Positions 1 through 6,416 of a stretch of 7,636 nt of DNA are shown piece by piece. The stretch is from Chloroflexota bacterium. GTDB taxonomy: Bacteria > Chloroflexota > Ktedonobacteria > Ktedonobacterales > Ktedonobacteraceae. The notes below the pieces were generated by a model that saw only the letters and a list, made by a program, of their open reading frames with translations, searched no databases and had not been told where the DNA came from. Location: contig JAJZEJ010000088.1 of the NCBI GenBank assembly GCA_021828635.1, positions 1 through 7,636 on the forward strand. Direction: 5' to 3'. The translations under genes and the position numbers were made by a program. The first letter of the stretch is position 1. Each line of letters opens with the position of its first letter.

Positions 1-3000
1 ACAACAAAGAGCCGGTTTGGAGCATGGGCGATGATGCCCCTGTGGCCGTGTTGTCGCAGTTGCCGCGCTCGTTTTCAGATCACTTCCATCAGCGTTTCGC
101 ACAGGTTACAAATCCACCTATTGACCCCTTACGCGAGCGCGTGGTGATGTCGCTGGAATCCTACATGGGTCGCAGTCAGAGTCTGCTCACCGAGTCATCA
201 TTGCATGCCAAACTGTTGCATCTCAAAACGCCCATTTTGACCGAGATACAGCTTGAGCGTATGCGTCAGCTGAACAACCATAATTTTCAAACTGCAACCC
301 TCAGCACCACCTTTGAGGTCACGGGCGATGTCAACGCGCTGGAAAAATCGCTGGATCAGCTCGAAGCCACGGCCATCAAGGCTGTCACCAATGGTGCTAC
401 ACTGCTAATCTTGAGCGATAAAGATGCCACGCTTGAACGCGCCCCCATGCCCATGTTGATTGCCGTTGGAGCTGTGCATCGCGCCCTGATACGCAGCGGG
501 CAGCGCATGGGTACCTCGTTGATTTGTGAGACGGGAACGGCCTGGGATATTCATCAGGTGGCGCTCTTGCTCGGCTATGGCGCTGAGGCTGTTGTGCCGT
601 TCCTGGCATTGGAGAGTGTACGCGCTCTGGCTGGTGAGCGCAAATTGGAGCAACTCACCCGCGAAAGCGCCGTTGAGCGTTATATTCATGTGCTTGAAGA
701 GGGTCTGTGCAAGATCATGGCACGTATGGGCATCTCGACCATCCGCAATATCATCGGTGCGGGTCAGTTTGAGGTTCTGGGTCTGGAAACAGCCTTCGCG
801 GCCCGTTGTTTCAGTGGTTCACCCGTGCATCCTGGCACATTGACCTATATGCATGTTGCCGAACAGATTATTAAGCATTGTCAGAGTCTACAGCAGGCGG
901 CAAACGTGAGCGAGACTCCGGCACATCGGCGCAAGCTGACCGACCTGGGCCGCTTCCGCTTCCGCCGCGATGCCGAGTATCACGCCTTTAATCCGCTCAT
1001 CATCCGCGCCTTGCAGAAGACAGCACAGAGTGGCAGCGTAGATGACTATCGTCAGTTCACCTCGCTGGTCTATCATCGTCCGCCCACAGCTTTACGCGAT
1101 CTGCTCAGCTTCAAAGAAACTTCGCCCATTCCGTTGGATGAGGTAGAGCCGATGGAGTCGATTCGGGCGCATTTCGTTGTCTCGGCCATGTCGGTTGGGG
1201 CGCTCAGCCCGGAGACGCATAAGACGATTGCGGCTGCTATGAACAGCATCGGTGGGCGCAATAATACCGGTGAGGGCGGCGAAGACCCGAACTGGTATCA
1301 TGAGACGATGGAAGGTTATGAGGTTAGCAGCAAGATTAAGCAGGTAGCCTCTGGTCGCTTTGGCGTTACGGCTGAATACCTGGTACGAGCGCAAGAGATT
1401 GAGATTAAGATGGCACAGGGATCGAAGCCCGGTGAGGGTGGTCAGTTGCCGCCGGTCAAGGTCACACCTTTTATTGCACGCCTGCGCCATACCGCACCTG
1501 GTGTCTCGCTGATCTCGCCGCCACCCCATCACGACATCTATAGCATCGAAGATATCGCGCAGTTGATCTATGATCTGCACCGCATCAATCCAAAGGCGAA
1601 GGTTGGTGTCAAGCTGGTCTCCAGCATCGGCGTCGGCACTATCGCTGCCGGTGTGGCGAAGGGACATGCCGATTATGTGCTGATTAGCGGCCATGATGGT
1701 GGCACGGGTGCTTCGCCAATGCAATCGATCAAGCATGCTGGTATGCCGTGGGAGCGCGGTCTATCGGAGACACAGCAAGTGCTGGTCAAGAATGGCCTGC
1801 GCTCACGTGTCAAAGTGCGTGTTGATGGTGGTTTCAAGACGGGGCGCGATGTTGTCATCGGAGCTATGCTGGGTGCGGAGGAGTTCGGTTTCGGCACAGC
1901 CGCGCTAGTCTCGCTTGGCTGTGACATGGCGCGTCAGTGTCATCTCAACACCTGTCCGGCGGGCATTGCCACGCAACGCGAAGACTTACGTGCCAAATTC
2001 ACCGGGCGTCCGCAGTTCCTGATTAACTTTATGACGCTGGTGGCCGAGGAGGTGCGCGAATGGATGGCTCAACTCGGTTTCCGCAGTTTTGATGAGCTGA
2101 TCGGACGCGCCGACCTGCTCGTTCATCCTGAAGAGACCAGCATTGATTTCAAGTCTATGCTGATCGCGTTGCCCTATCATTCGGTGCCAGGGGCGCATCG
2201 TCCTGTGCCATCCGCGCCAGTCGCGGAGCAATTGTTGATCGAGGCTGAGGAGGCGCTGGCCGGCGAGCGTAGCGTTTTGACGCAACATATTATTCACAAC
2301 GATGATCGCTCAGTTGGCGTGAGCCTTGCTGGTGAAATCGCACGTCGTTATGGCAACAAAGGTCTGCCGGGTGTCAGCATCACCTGTGCTTTTCAAGGGT
2401 CTGCTGGTCAGAGCTTTGGAGCTTTCTGTGTTCCTGGTCTGCGCCTTCTTCTGAATGGCGAGGCTAACGACTATGTGGGTAAAGGTATGACTGGCGGCCA
2501 GATTGTCATCGCGCCGCCAGCCGATGCGCACTTCGCCTCACACGAGAATGCTATTGTTGGCAATACCATTCTTTACGGCGCAACCGGCGGACAGATGTTT
2601 GTGGCGGGACGGGCAGGTGAACGCTTCGCTGTACGCAATAGTGGCGCGTTGGCGGTAGTGGAGGGTGTTGGCGATCATGGTTGCGAATATATGACCAGTG
2701 GCCTGGTAGCTGTGTTAGGTGAGACGGGACGCAATTTCGGAGCTGGTATGTCTGCCGGTGTGGCCTACGTGCTGGATGAGCAAGATATGTTCCCGTTGCG
2801 CTGCAACACCGAACTGGTCAGCTTACAACGTATCAATGATCCCAATGAGCTAGAGGCATTGAGTGTCATCATTGGCTGGCATGCTCGCAAGACGCGCAGC
2901 AAGCGTGCTATTGCTATCCTGGACAACTGGCAACAGATGAGCCATCTCTTCTGGCGTGTTCAGCCCAAAGGTTGCGAGACCACCGCCTGCGATTTCGTGG

Positions 3001-3047
3001 ATGTTGGCGAGTACGACAATACTGTTAGAGGAATCTCGCACTCATAA
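1..3047 (+). CDS. gltB: Glutamate synthase (GOGAT) large subunit, 5'-truncated by the window edge
   Basis: Makes two glutamates from glutamine and 2-oxoglutarate in ammonium assimilation; cytoplasmic iron-sulfur flavoprotein. The frame is open to the window edge (codons from base 3 read NKEPVWSMGDDAPVAVLS), so the ATG at 24 is internal (called residue 1 below). About 1,014 of the ~1,500 residues usual for the family are present. The N-terminal glutaminase domain with its catalytic Cys lies upstream. Visible: central domain (~1-300; FAQVTNPPIDPLRE near its start), FMN-binding barrel (~369-705; LISPPPHHDIYSIED, ISGHDGGTGASP, VDGGFKTGRDVV) and GXGXG beta-helix (~755-930; GSAGQSFGAF, NDYVGKGMTGG). 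C633, C639 and C644 in CDMARQCHLNTCP are the expected 3Fe-4S ligands. The central domain departs from consensus (GAGQFE where GAQIFE is usual) and the last ~25 residues are not the usual tail. No gltD follows, so the electron donor (NADPH via GltD, or ferredoxin) is undecided; CHLNTCP resembles the NADPH type. Confidence 0.97.
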   Translation, partial: NKEPVWSMGDDAPVAVLSQLPRSFSDHFHQRFAQVTNPPIDPLRERVVMSLESYMGRSQSLLTESSLHAKLLHLKTPILTEIQLERMRQLNNHNFQTATLSTTFEVTGDVNALEKSLDQLEATAIKAVTNGATLLILSDKDATLERAPMPMLIAVGAVHRALIRSGQRMGTSLICETGTAWDIHQVALLLGYGAEAVVPFLALESVRALAGERKLEQLTRESAVERYIHVLEEGLCKIMARMGISTIRNIIGAGQFEVLGLETAFAARCFSGSPVHPGTLTYMHVAEQIIKHCQSLQQAANVSETPAHRRKLTDLGRFRFRRDAEYHAFNPLIIRALQKTAQSGSVDDYRQFTSLVYHRPPTALRDLLSFKETSPIPLDEVEPMESIRAHFVVSAMSVGALSPETHKTIAAAMNSIGGRNNTGEGGEDPNWYHETMEGYEVSSKIKQVASGRFGVTAEYLVRAQEIEIKMAQGSKPGEGGQLPPVKVTPFIARLRHTAPGVSLISPPPHHDIYSIEDIAQLIYDLHRINPKAKVGVKLVSSIGVGTIAAGVAKGHADYVLISGHDGGTGASPMQSIKHAGMPWERGLSETQQVLVKNGLRSRVKVRVDGGFKTGRDVVIGAMLGAEEFGFGTAALVSLGCDMARQCHLNTCPAGIATQREDLRAKFTGRPQFLINFMTLVAEEVREWMAQLGFRSFDELIGRADLLVHPEETSIDFKSMLIALPYHSVPGAHRPVPSAPVAEQLLIEAEEALAGERSVLTQHIIHNDDRSVGVSLAGEIARRYGNKGLPGVSITCAFQGSAGQSFGAFCVPGLRLLLNGEANDYVGKGMTGGQIVIAPPADAHFASHENAIVGNTILYGATGGQMFVAGRAGERFAVRNSGALAVVEGVGDHGCEYMTSGLVAVLGETGRNFGAGMSAGVAYVLDEQDMFPLRCNTELVSLQRINDPNELEALSVIIGWHARKTRSKRAIAILDNWQQMSHLFWRVQPKGCETTACDFVDVGEYDNTVRGISHS

Positions 3048-3056
3048 ATAGGGTAT

Positions 3057-3162
3057 GGCACCAAGCATGGCACCCACAAGGGGTGTCACTACATATATCG
3101 TGTGTCTCCGGCATGACATACATGTAGTGATACTTCTGTGGGTGCCATGTCTCTGGGTGCGA
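3057..3162. repeat. Long imperfect palindrome, MITE-like or large 3' hairpin
   Basis: Nearly the whole segment is self-complementary. CATGGCACCCACA (3066-3078) pairs perfectly with TGTGGGTGCCATG (3137-3149). After one bulged A (3079), 3080-3094 pairs with 3122-3136, including three G-U pairs. Shorter stems continue inwards (3096-3098/3118-3120, 3101-3105/3111-3115) to a five-base loop at 3106-3110. Outside, GCACC (3058-3062) pairs with GGTGC (3156-3160). That is about 43 pairs in all. The direct repeat GGTAT (3052-3056 and 3163-3167) flanks it like a target-site duplication, which suggests a non-autonomous mobile element. It starts about 10 bases after the gltB stop and could also end or stabilise that transcript. 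A classical terminator is unlikely because the only T-run (3172-3175) is about 12 bases beyond the stem. Confidence 0.75.
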
Positions 3163-3209
3163 GGTATCTCGTTTTACCACAGCGTATTATGGTTAACACT
3201 GCCTTGCTC

Positions 3210-3238
3210 TTGTCATATGTCACAGGTTTTGCTAGAAT
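3210..3238 (+). promoter_or_regulatory. Probable sigma-70-type promoter of nuoJKLM, extended -10
   Basis: The -35 element TTGTCA (3210-3215, 5 of 6 matches to TTGACA) is followed by an ideal 17-bp spacer and then by the -10 element TAGAAT (3233-3238, 5 of 6 matches to TATAAT). The bases just before the -10 are TGC (3230-3232), an extended -10 motif. Transcription would start near 3245, giving a ~178-nt leader before the nuoJ ATG at 3423. A direct repeat TGTCA-TA-TGTCA (3211-3222) overlaps the -35 and could be an operator, although this may be chance. It is the best promoter match in the gap and points at nuoJ. Confidence 0.65.
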
Positions 3239-3322
3239 CGCAAGGGGAGTGATAATATTTTCCCTCTTTCTATCACCCGGTCATGCTGTGTCTGTATGAT
3301 GCCGTGCCTCGGATGATACACA

Positions 3323-3331
3323 TGATACAAT
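3323..3331 (+). promoter_or_regulatory. Possible second, extended -10 promoter of nuoJ
   Basis: TGA-TACAAT has an extended -10 TG and a 5 of 6 -10 hexamer (3326-3331), but no recognisable -35 element lies 16 to 18 bp upstream. It overlaps the second of two direct copies of ATGATACA (3313-3320 and 3322-3329, 9-bp period). It would give an ~85-nt leader. It is weaker than the promoter at 3210-3238. Confidence 0.25.
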
Positions 3332-3407
3332 AGAACAGAAGAAACCGACAGGGATATGTAATCTTGCTTCGCTTATTCGAGATAGCTATTACGATCCAAG
3401 ATCATTC

Positions 3408-3412
3408 GGAGG
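3408..3412 (+). promoter_or_regulatory. Ribosome-binding site that decides the nuoJ start
   Basis: GGAGG is a strong Shine-Dalgarno sequence. The first in-frame ATG (3414) is only one base downstream, too close for initiation. The next in-frame ATG (3423) is ten bases downstream, within a usable distance, so 3423 is preferred. Confidence 0.75.
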
Positions 3413-3422
3413 TATGTTTATT

Positions 3423-3947
3423 ATGGTTCTGGCCACCCTTTTGTTCTGGATCATCGCGGTGATCCTGGTAGGGGCGGCGTTGCTGGTGGTGAGCCTGCGC
3501 AATATTGTGCATAGTGCGATTGCACTGGTACTTGTATTTGCAATGGCAGCAGGAATCTATCTCCTGCTCAACGCCGAATTTATCGCTATCGTACAGATAC
3601 TCATCTATGCTGGCGCGGTAACGATCCTCATTCTTTTCGCGCTGATGCTTACGCGCATCACCGGGCGACCTATCACCAATCCGACCAATAAACTCTGGCC
3701 GGTCGCTTTTATTATCAGTGTGCTGGTTGGACTCGGCATCATCTTCGCGGTCACACTCAGCCCGCACGCGGTTGCCGATGTGAGTAGTGGGGCCAACCAG
3801 ATTCCCACAAACGTCAATAATGTCGTGCGTATCGGTCAACTCCTGTATAGTCCCAGCTCGTACAGCTATGTCTTGCCTTTTGAAATCGCATCGCTGGTCC
3901 TGCTGGTCGCTATCATCGGTGCAATTGTGATTGGCAGAGAGGATTAG
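3423..3947 (+). CDS. nuoJ: NADH-quinone oxidoreductase subunit J
   Basis: Membrane subunit of complex I (NDH-1) at the junction between the quinone-proximal part and the antiporter-like subunits. The 174 residues are close to the ~165-200 usual for NuoJ. Five hydrophobic segments are visible (about residues 3-22, 30-50, 53-78, 91-112 and 150-171). Diagnostic motifs are RNIVHSAIALVL, AEFIAIVQILIYAGAVTIL (the third helix, whose Tyr region forms the flexible pi-bulge in solved structures) and FEIASLVLLVAIIGAI near the C-terminus. The ATG at 3423 was chosen over 3414 because GGAGG at 3408-3412 abuts the earlier ATG. It is first in the operon, six bases ahead of nuoK; nuoI is not upstream, unlike the textbook nuoA-N order. 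No defects were seen. Confidence 0.95.
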   Translation: MVLATLLFWIIAVILVGAALLVVSLRNIVHSAIALVLVFAMAAGIYLLLNAEFIAIVQILIYAGAVTILILFALMLTRITGRPITNPTNKLWPVAFIISVLVGLGIIFAVTLSPHAVADVSSGANQIPTNVNNVVRIGQLLYSPSSYSYVLPFEIASLVLLVAIIGAIVIGRED

Positions 3948-3953
3948 GGGCGT

Positions 3954-4277
3954 ATGGGTTTAACACTGTATCATTTTCTTATACTGGGCGCGGTGCTGTT
4001 CTGCATCGGCCTCTATGGCGCAATTGCTAAGCATAACGCTATCGCGGTACTCATGGGCATTGAGATCATGCTGAACGCGGTCAATGTGACGCTGATTGGC
4101 TTCTCTTTCTTTAATACTGTGAAGCCTTATGCAACCTACTTGACAGGCCAAATTTTCGCTATCTTCATTATCACTGTGGCGGCAGCGGAGGCGGCGGTAG
4201 CCCTGGCAATGGTTATCGCTATCTATCGCAAACGTAGCACAGTGGACGTTAGCGAGATTGATATGATGAAGTGGTGA
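3954..4277 (+). CDS. nuoK: NADH-quinone oxidoreductase subunit K
   Basis: Small membrane subunit of complex I, related to MrpC of Na+/H+ antiporters, contributing to the fourth proton path. At 107 residues it matches the family (about 100). Three transmembrane helices are visible (~5-24, 29-52, 65-91). The two essential membrane glutamates are present: E37 in MGIEIMLNAVNV and E79 in VAAAEAAVALA, matching E36 and E72 of the E. coli protein. It starts six bases after the nuoJ stop; AGAGGA (3938-3943), inside the nuoJ 3' end, can serve as ribosome-binding site, which suggests coupled translation. Its 3' end overlaps or nearly touches nuoL. The C-terminal tail (~91-107) is charged and presumably outside the membrane. 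Confidence 0.97.
   Translation: MGLTLYHFLILGAVLFCIGLYGAIAKHNAIAVLMGIEIMLNAVNVTLIGFSFFNTVKPYATYLTGQIFAIFIITVAAAEAAVALAMVIAIYRKRSTVDVSEIDMMKW
4273..4277 (+). promoter_or_regulatory. Weak ribosome-binding site for nuoL, overlapping the nuoK stop
   Basis: GGTGA lies five bases before the ATG at 4283 and includes the nuoK TGA. It favours that ATG over the in-frame GTG codons at 4271 and 4274, which have no clear Shine-Dalgarno sequence upstream. Initiation is probably coupled to termination of nuoK. Confidence 0.45.
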
Positions 4278-4282
4278 ATACA

Positions 4283-6403
4283 ATGGTTTTGTATGAATAT
4301 TCGTGGATTGTTCTCTTCGCGCCTCTGCTCTCCTTCGTGGTGATTATCTTTGGCACCCGCGTAGGAGATATGTTGAGCCGTCCGCGTGTGGCAGCAGCGA
4401 CGACACACGCGGAAGAGCATGCCGTCGAGGCGCACGGCACACACGGTGAAGATCACGGAGAGCATGCTGGGGATGACGACGATGATCCCAAAGTGGCGCA
4501 TCTGAGCATGTGGGCCATCGCCAGCGGCTATGTCGGCATCGCTATCATGGCGCTCGCAACCATTTATGCCTGGATTTTGCTCTTCTATTCCGCTTTCGTT
4601 CCCTCTTCGATGCCCAATAGCGGTGTGAATAACATTTTCAGCTACAACTGGTTCTCTCAAGGGCCGGTAGCCAGTTATGTGATCGCGTTCCATATTGACC
4701 ATCTGGCAATCGCTATGTTGGTGGTGGTGATGACGATCTCGCTGCTGGTGAATATCTACTCGCAAGGCTACATGGAGGATTCGGCGGGCTATGCACGCTT
4801 CTATGCGTATCTCTCGCTATTCACTTTCTCTATGCTGGTGATCGTCTTCGCGCAAAACTTCCTGGTTATCTTTATTGGTTGGGAACTGGTCGGTCTCAGT
4901 TCGTATCTGCTGATTGGTTTCTGGATTAATAAGCGTGCGAAGCCGGAAGAGCAGCGCCCGTCACCGGCCAGTGCTTCGATGCAGGCATTTGTGATGAACC
5001 GTATTGGTGATGTCGGCTTTATCATCGGCATTATGATTCTCTTCGCCAATACCGGTACCTTCGATTTCCAGCAGTTGACGGTCGATGTGGCGCACATGGA
5101 CAAGACGACACTGACCATCGCCATGATCCTGATCTTCTGTGGCGCTATCGGTAAGTCCGCGCAGTTCCCGCTCCACACGTGGTTGCCATCGGCGATGGAA
5201 GGTCCGACGCCCGTCAGCGCACTGATCCACGCTGCGACAATGGTGGCAGCCGGTGTCTATATGATAGCGCGTGTCTTCCCGCTCTTCCTGGTAGCCTATC
5301 CGGCAGCCTTCGGGGTTGTAGCCTGGGTTGGTGGTTTCACGGCCATCTTCGCCGCCTCTATCGCGCTGGTGCAGTCGGACTTCAAGCGTGTGCTGGCCTT
5401 CTCAACGATCAGCCAGCTGGGCTATATGTTCGTTGGCTTAGGGGTGGCTGGCTCTACGTATGGTTCTGGCCCTGGCATGTTCCACCTGTTCACACATGCT
5501 TTCTTTAAGGCGTTGCTCTTCCTATGCGCCGGTAGCGTGCTGCATGCTCTGCATCATGCCACACATCGTGAGGTGCAGGATATGCGCGTGATGGGCGGTC
5601 TGGCGGCACGCATGCCGATCACCGCTATCACTTTCCTGATTGCTACTTGTGCTATCTCCGGTGTGCCTTTCTTCGCCGGTTTCTTTAGTAAAGACACGAT
5701 TATCGGGCTGACGGCGCAAAAAGGCGACTGGGGACTCTACGCTGTCACGCTCTTTACGGCTGGCCTGACCGCATTCTATATGTTACGTGCCTACATCCTG
5801 GCCTTTGGTGGCCGCGATGGTAAATTTGGCGGTCTATGGGGCGGCACCTATCGCGGAGAAGGTGAGCCACATGAGTCACCGCCGAGCATGACCATTCCAC
5901 TCATTCTTCTGGCGATTGCCTCTATCGTTGCCGGCTACTGGTTCGGCTTCTTCAGCTATATTCAACCCGGCGCACCCAATCTCAACTTGATTACGCTGCT
6001 GCAAGACCCGCTGACCTACGTGGGTGTCGTCACCGCCGTTATTGGTCTGATTGTCGCCTACGTGATGTATGCGCGTGTCGATGGTGTGAAGCTGCAAGCT
6101 GTGGTTGAGAATAATGCGTTCTTACGAACTGCTCATCGCATCCTGTACAACAGATACTACATTGATACCCTCTATGACTGGATTGCCCGTTACCTCGTGC
6201 TGGGTCTCTCGCATATCGAGCAGGCTTTCGACACCTACGTGGTGGATGGTCTCGTCAATGGCGTGGCAAGCTTCGTGATGCTCATGGGCCGCGATGTGCG
6301 CCATATCGAGACTGGTCGCGTCCAGTCTTACATGATTGGCTTCTTTGGAGGCGTCGCTGTACTGGCGGCAGTAGTCTTTGTACTGGTCACATACGTGAAG
6401 TGA
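4283..6403 (+). CDS. nuoL: NADH-quinone oxidoreductase subunit L
   Basis: Distal antiporter-like proton pump of complex I, with the long lateral C-terminal helix. From the ATG at 4283 it has 706 residues, longer than E. coli NuoL (~613), partly through a loop extension near the N-terminus. Family residues are intact: E201 in IGWELVGLSSYLLIGF (E144 in E. coli), K291 in GKSAQFPLHTWLP (K229), K368 in SDFKRVLAFSTISQLGYMF (K342) and K409 in THAFFKALLFL (K399). The C-terminal part has YNRYYIDTLYDW and ETGRVQSYMIGF, typical of the NuoL end, followed by a last helix. Residues 41-73, between the first two helices, are His- and Asp-rich (seven His, five Asp in a row), which is unusual. Upstream GTG codons at 4271 and 4274 overlap nuoK and would add four or three residues. 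NuoL-like subunits also occur in Mrp antiporters and hydrogenases, but nuoJ-K-L-M order and the C-terminus support complex I. Confidence 0.97.
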   Translation: MVLYEYSWIVLFAPLLSFVVIIFGTRVGDMLSRPRVAAATTHAEEHAVEAHGTHGEDHGEHAGDDDDDPKVAHLSMWAIASGYVGIAIMALATIYAWILLFYSAFVPSSMPNSGVNNIFSYNWFSQGPVASYVIAFHIDHLAIAMLVVVMTISLLVNIYSQGYMEDSAGYARFYAYLSLFTFSMLVIVFAQNFLVIFIGWELVGLSSYLLIGFWINKRAKPEEQRPSPASASMQAFVMNRIGDVGFIIGIMILFANTGTFDFQQLTVDVAHMDKTTLTIAMILIFCGAIGKSAQFPLHTWLPSAMEGPTPVSALIHAATMVAAGVYMIARVFPLFLVAYPAAFGVVAWVGGFTAIFAASIALVQSDFKRVLAFSTISQLGYMFVGLGVAGSTYGSGPGMFHLFTHAFFKALLFLCAGSVLHALHHATHREVQDMRVMGGLAARMPITAITFLIATCAISGVPFFAGFFSKDTIIGLTAQKGDWGLYAVTLFTAGLTAFYMLRAYILAFGGRDGKFGGLWGGTYRGEGEPHESPPSMTIPLILLAIASIVAGYWFGFFSYIQPGAPNLNLITLLQDPLTYVGVVTAVIGLIVAYVMYARVDGVKLQAVVENNAFLRTAHRILYNRYYIDTLYDWIARYLVLGLSHIEQAFDTYVVDGLVNGVASFVMLMGRDVRHIETGRVQSYMIGFFGGVAVLAAVVFVLVTYVK
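4403..4501 (+). other. His/Asp-rich loop in NuoL (residues 41-73)
   Basis: Between the first and second hydrophobic segments of NuoL lies a hydrophilic stretch with histidines at 42, 46, 51, 54, 58, 61 and 73, glutamates at 44, 45, 49, 56 and 60, and aspartates at 64-68. E. coli NuoL has a much shorter loop here. The composition is like low-affinity metal-binding tails of metal transporters, but a function in proton handling or simple lineage-specific drift is equally possible. Reading frame and codon use stay normal across it, so it is not a frameshift. Confidence 0.75.
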
Positions 6404-6406
6404 GGA
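6402..6406 (+). promoter_or_regulatory. Ribosome-binding site of nuoM
   Basis: GAGGA overlaps the nuoL TGA stop and lies ten bases before the ATG at 6417, supporting that start and coupled translation with nuoL. Confidence 0.55.
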
Positions 6407-6416
6407 TAAGCAGATC

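Larger units (their letters stand above)
3245..3422 (+). other. Long structured 5' leader of the nuoJKLM transcript
   Basis: If the promoter at 3210-3238 is used, about 178 nt of untranslated RNA precede nuoJ. It contains three candidate hairpins: GTGATA/TATCAC (3249-3254/3271-3276, lengthened by GG/CC with a bulged A) right at the 5' end; 3293-3304/3310-3320 with a TGCCT loop; and ATCTTG/CAAGAT (3361-3366/3397-3402), six bases before the ribosome-binding site. No known riboswitch class was recognised, no run of U follows a stem as in an attenuator, and I found no convincing short leader peptide. The structures are moderate and could be incidental. Confidence 0.4.

Noticed and set aside
1092..1736. 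A 214-codon minus-strand open frame inside gltB
   Set aside because: It lies antisense to the conserved FMN domain, whose + strand translation matches the family throughout; the minus product has no recognisable motif.
3058..3175. Classical Rho-independent terminator for gltB
   Set aside because: The stem is far longer than usual and the only T-run (3172-3175) is four bases long and about 12 bases beyond the stem; termination here remains possible but not by the standard pattern.
3055..3252. A 65-codon + strand open frame in the gltB-nuoJ gap
   Set aside because: It runs through the palindrome and across the predicted nuo promoter, has no ribosome-binding site at its ATG, and resembles no family I know; it is most likely a chance frame.
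3048..3413. tRNA, CRISPR array or recognised riboswitch in the gap
   Set aside because: There are no regularly spaced repeats, no cloverleaf with a T-loop signature, and no known riboswitch core motif could be seen.
4223..4765. A 180-codon minus-strand frame rich in His, Asp and Arg over nuoK/nuoL
   Set aside because: It is the antisense shadow of hydrophobic coding sequence; composition follows from the complementary strand and there is no ribosome-binding site or family match.
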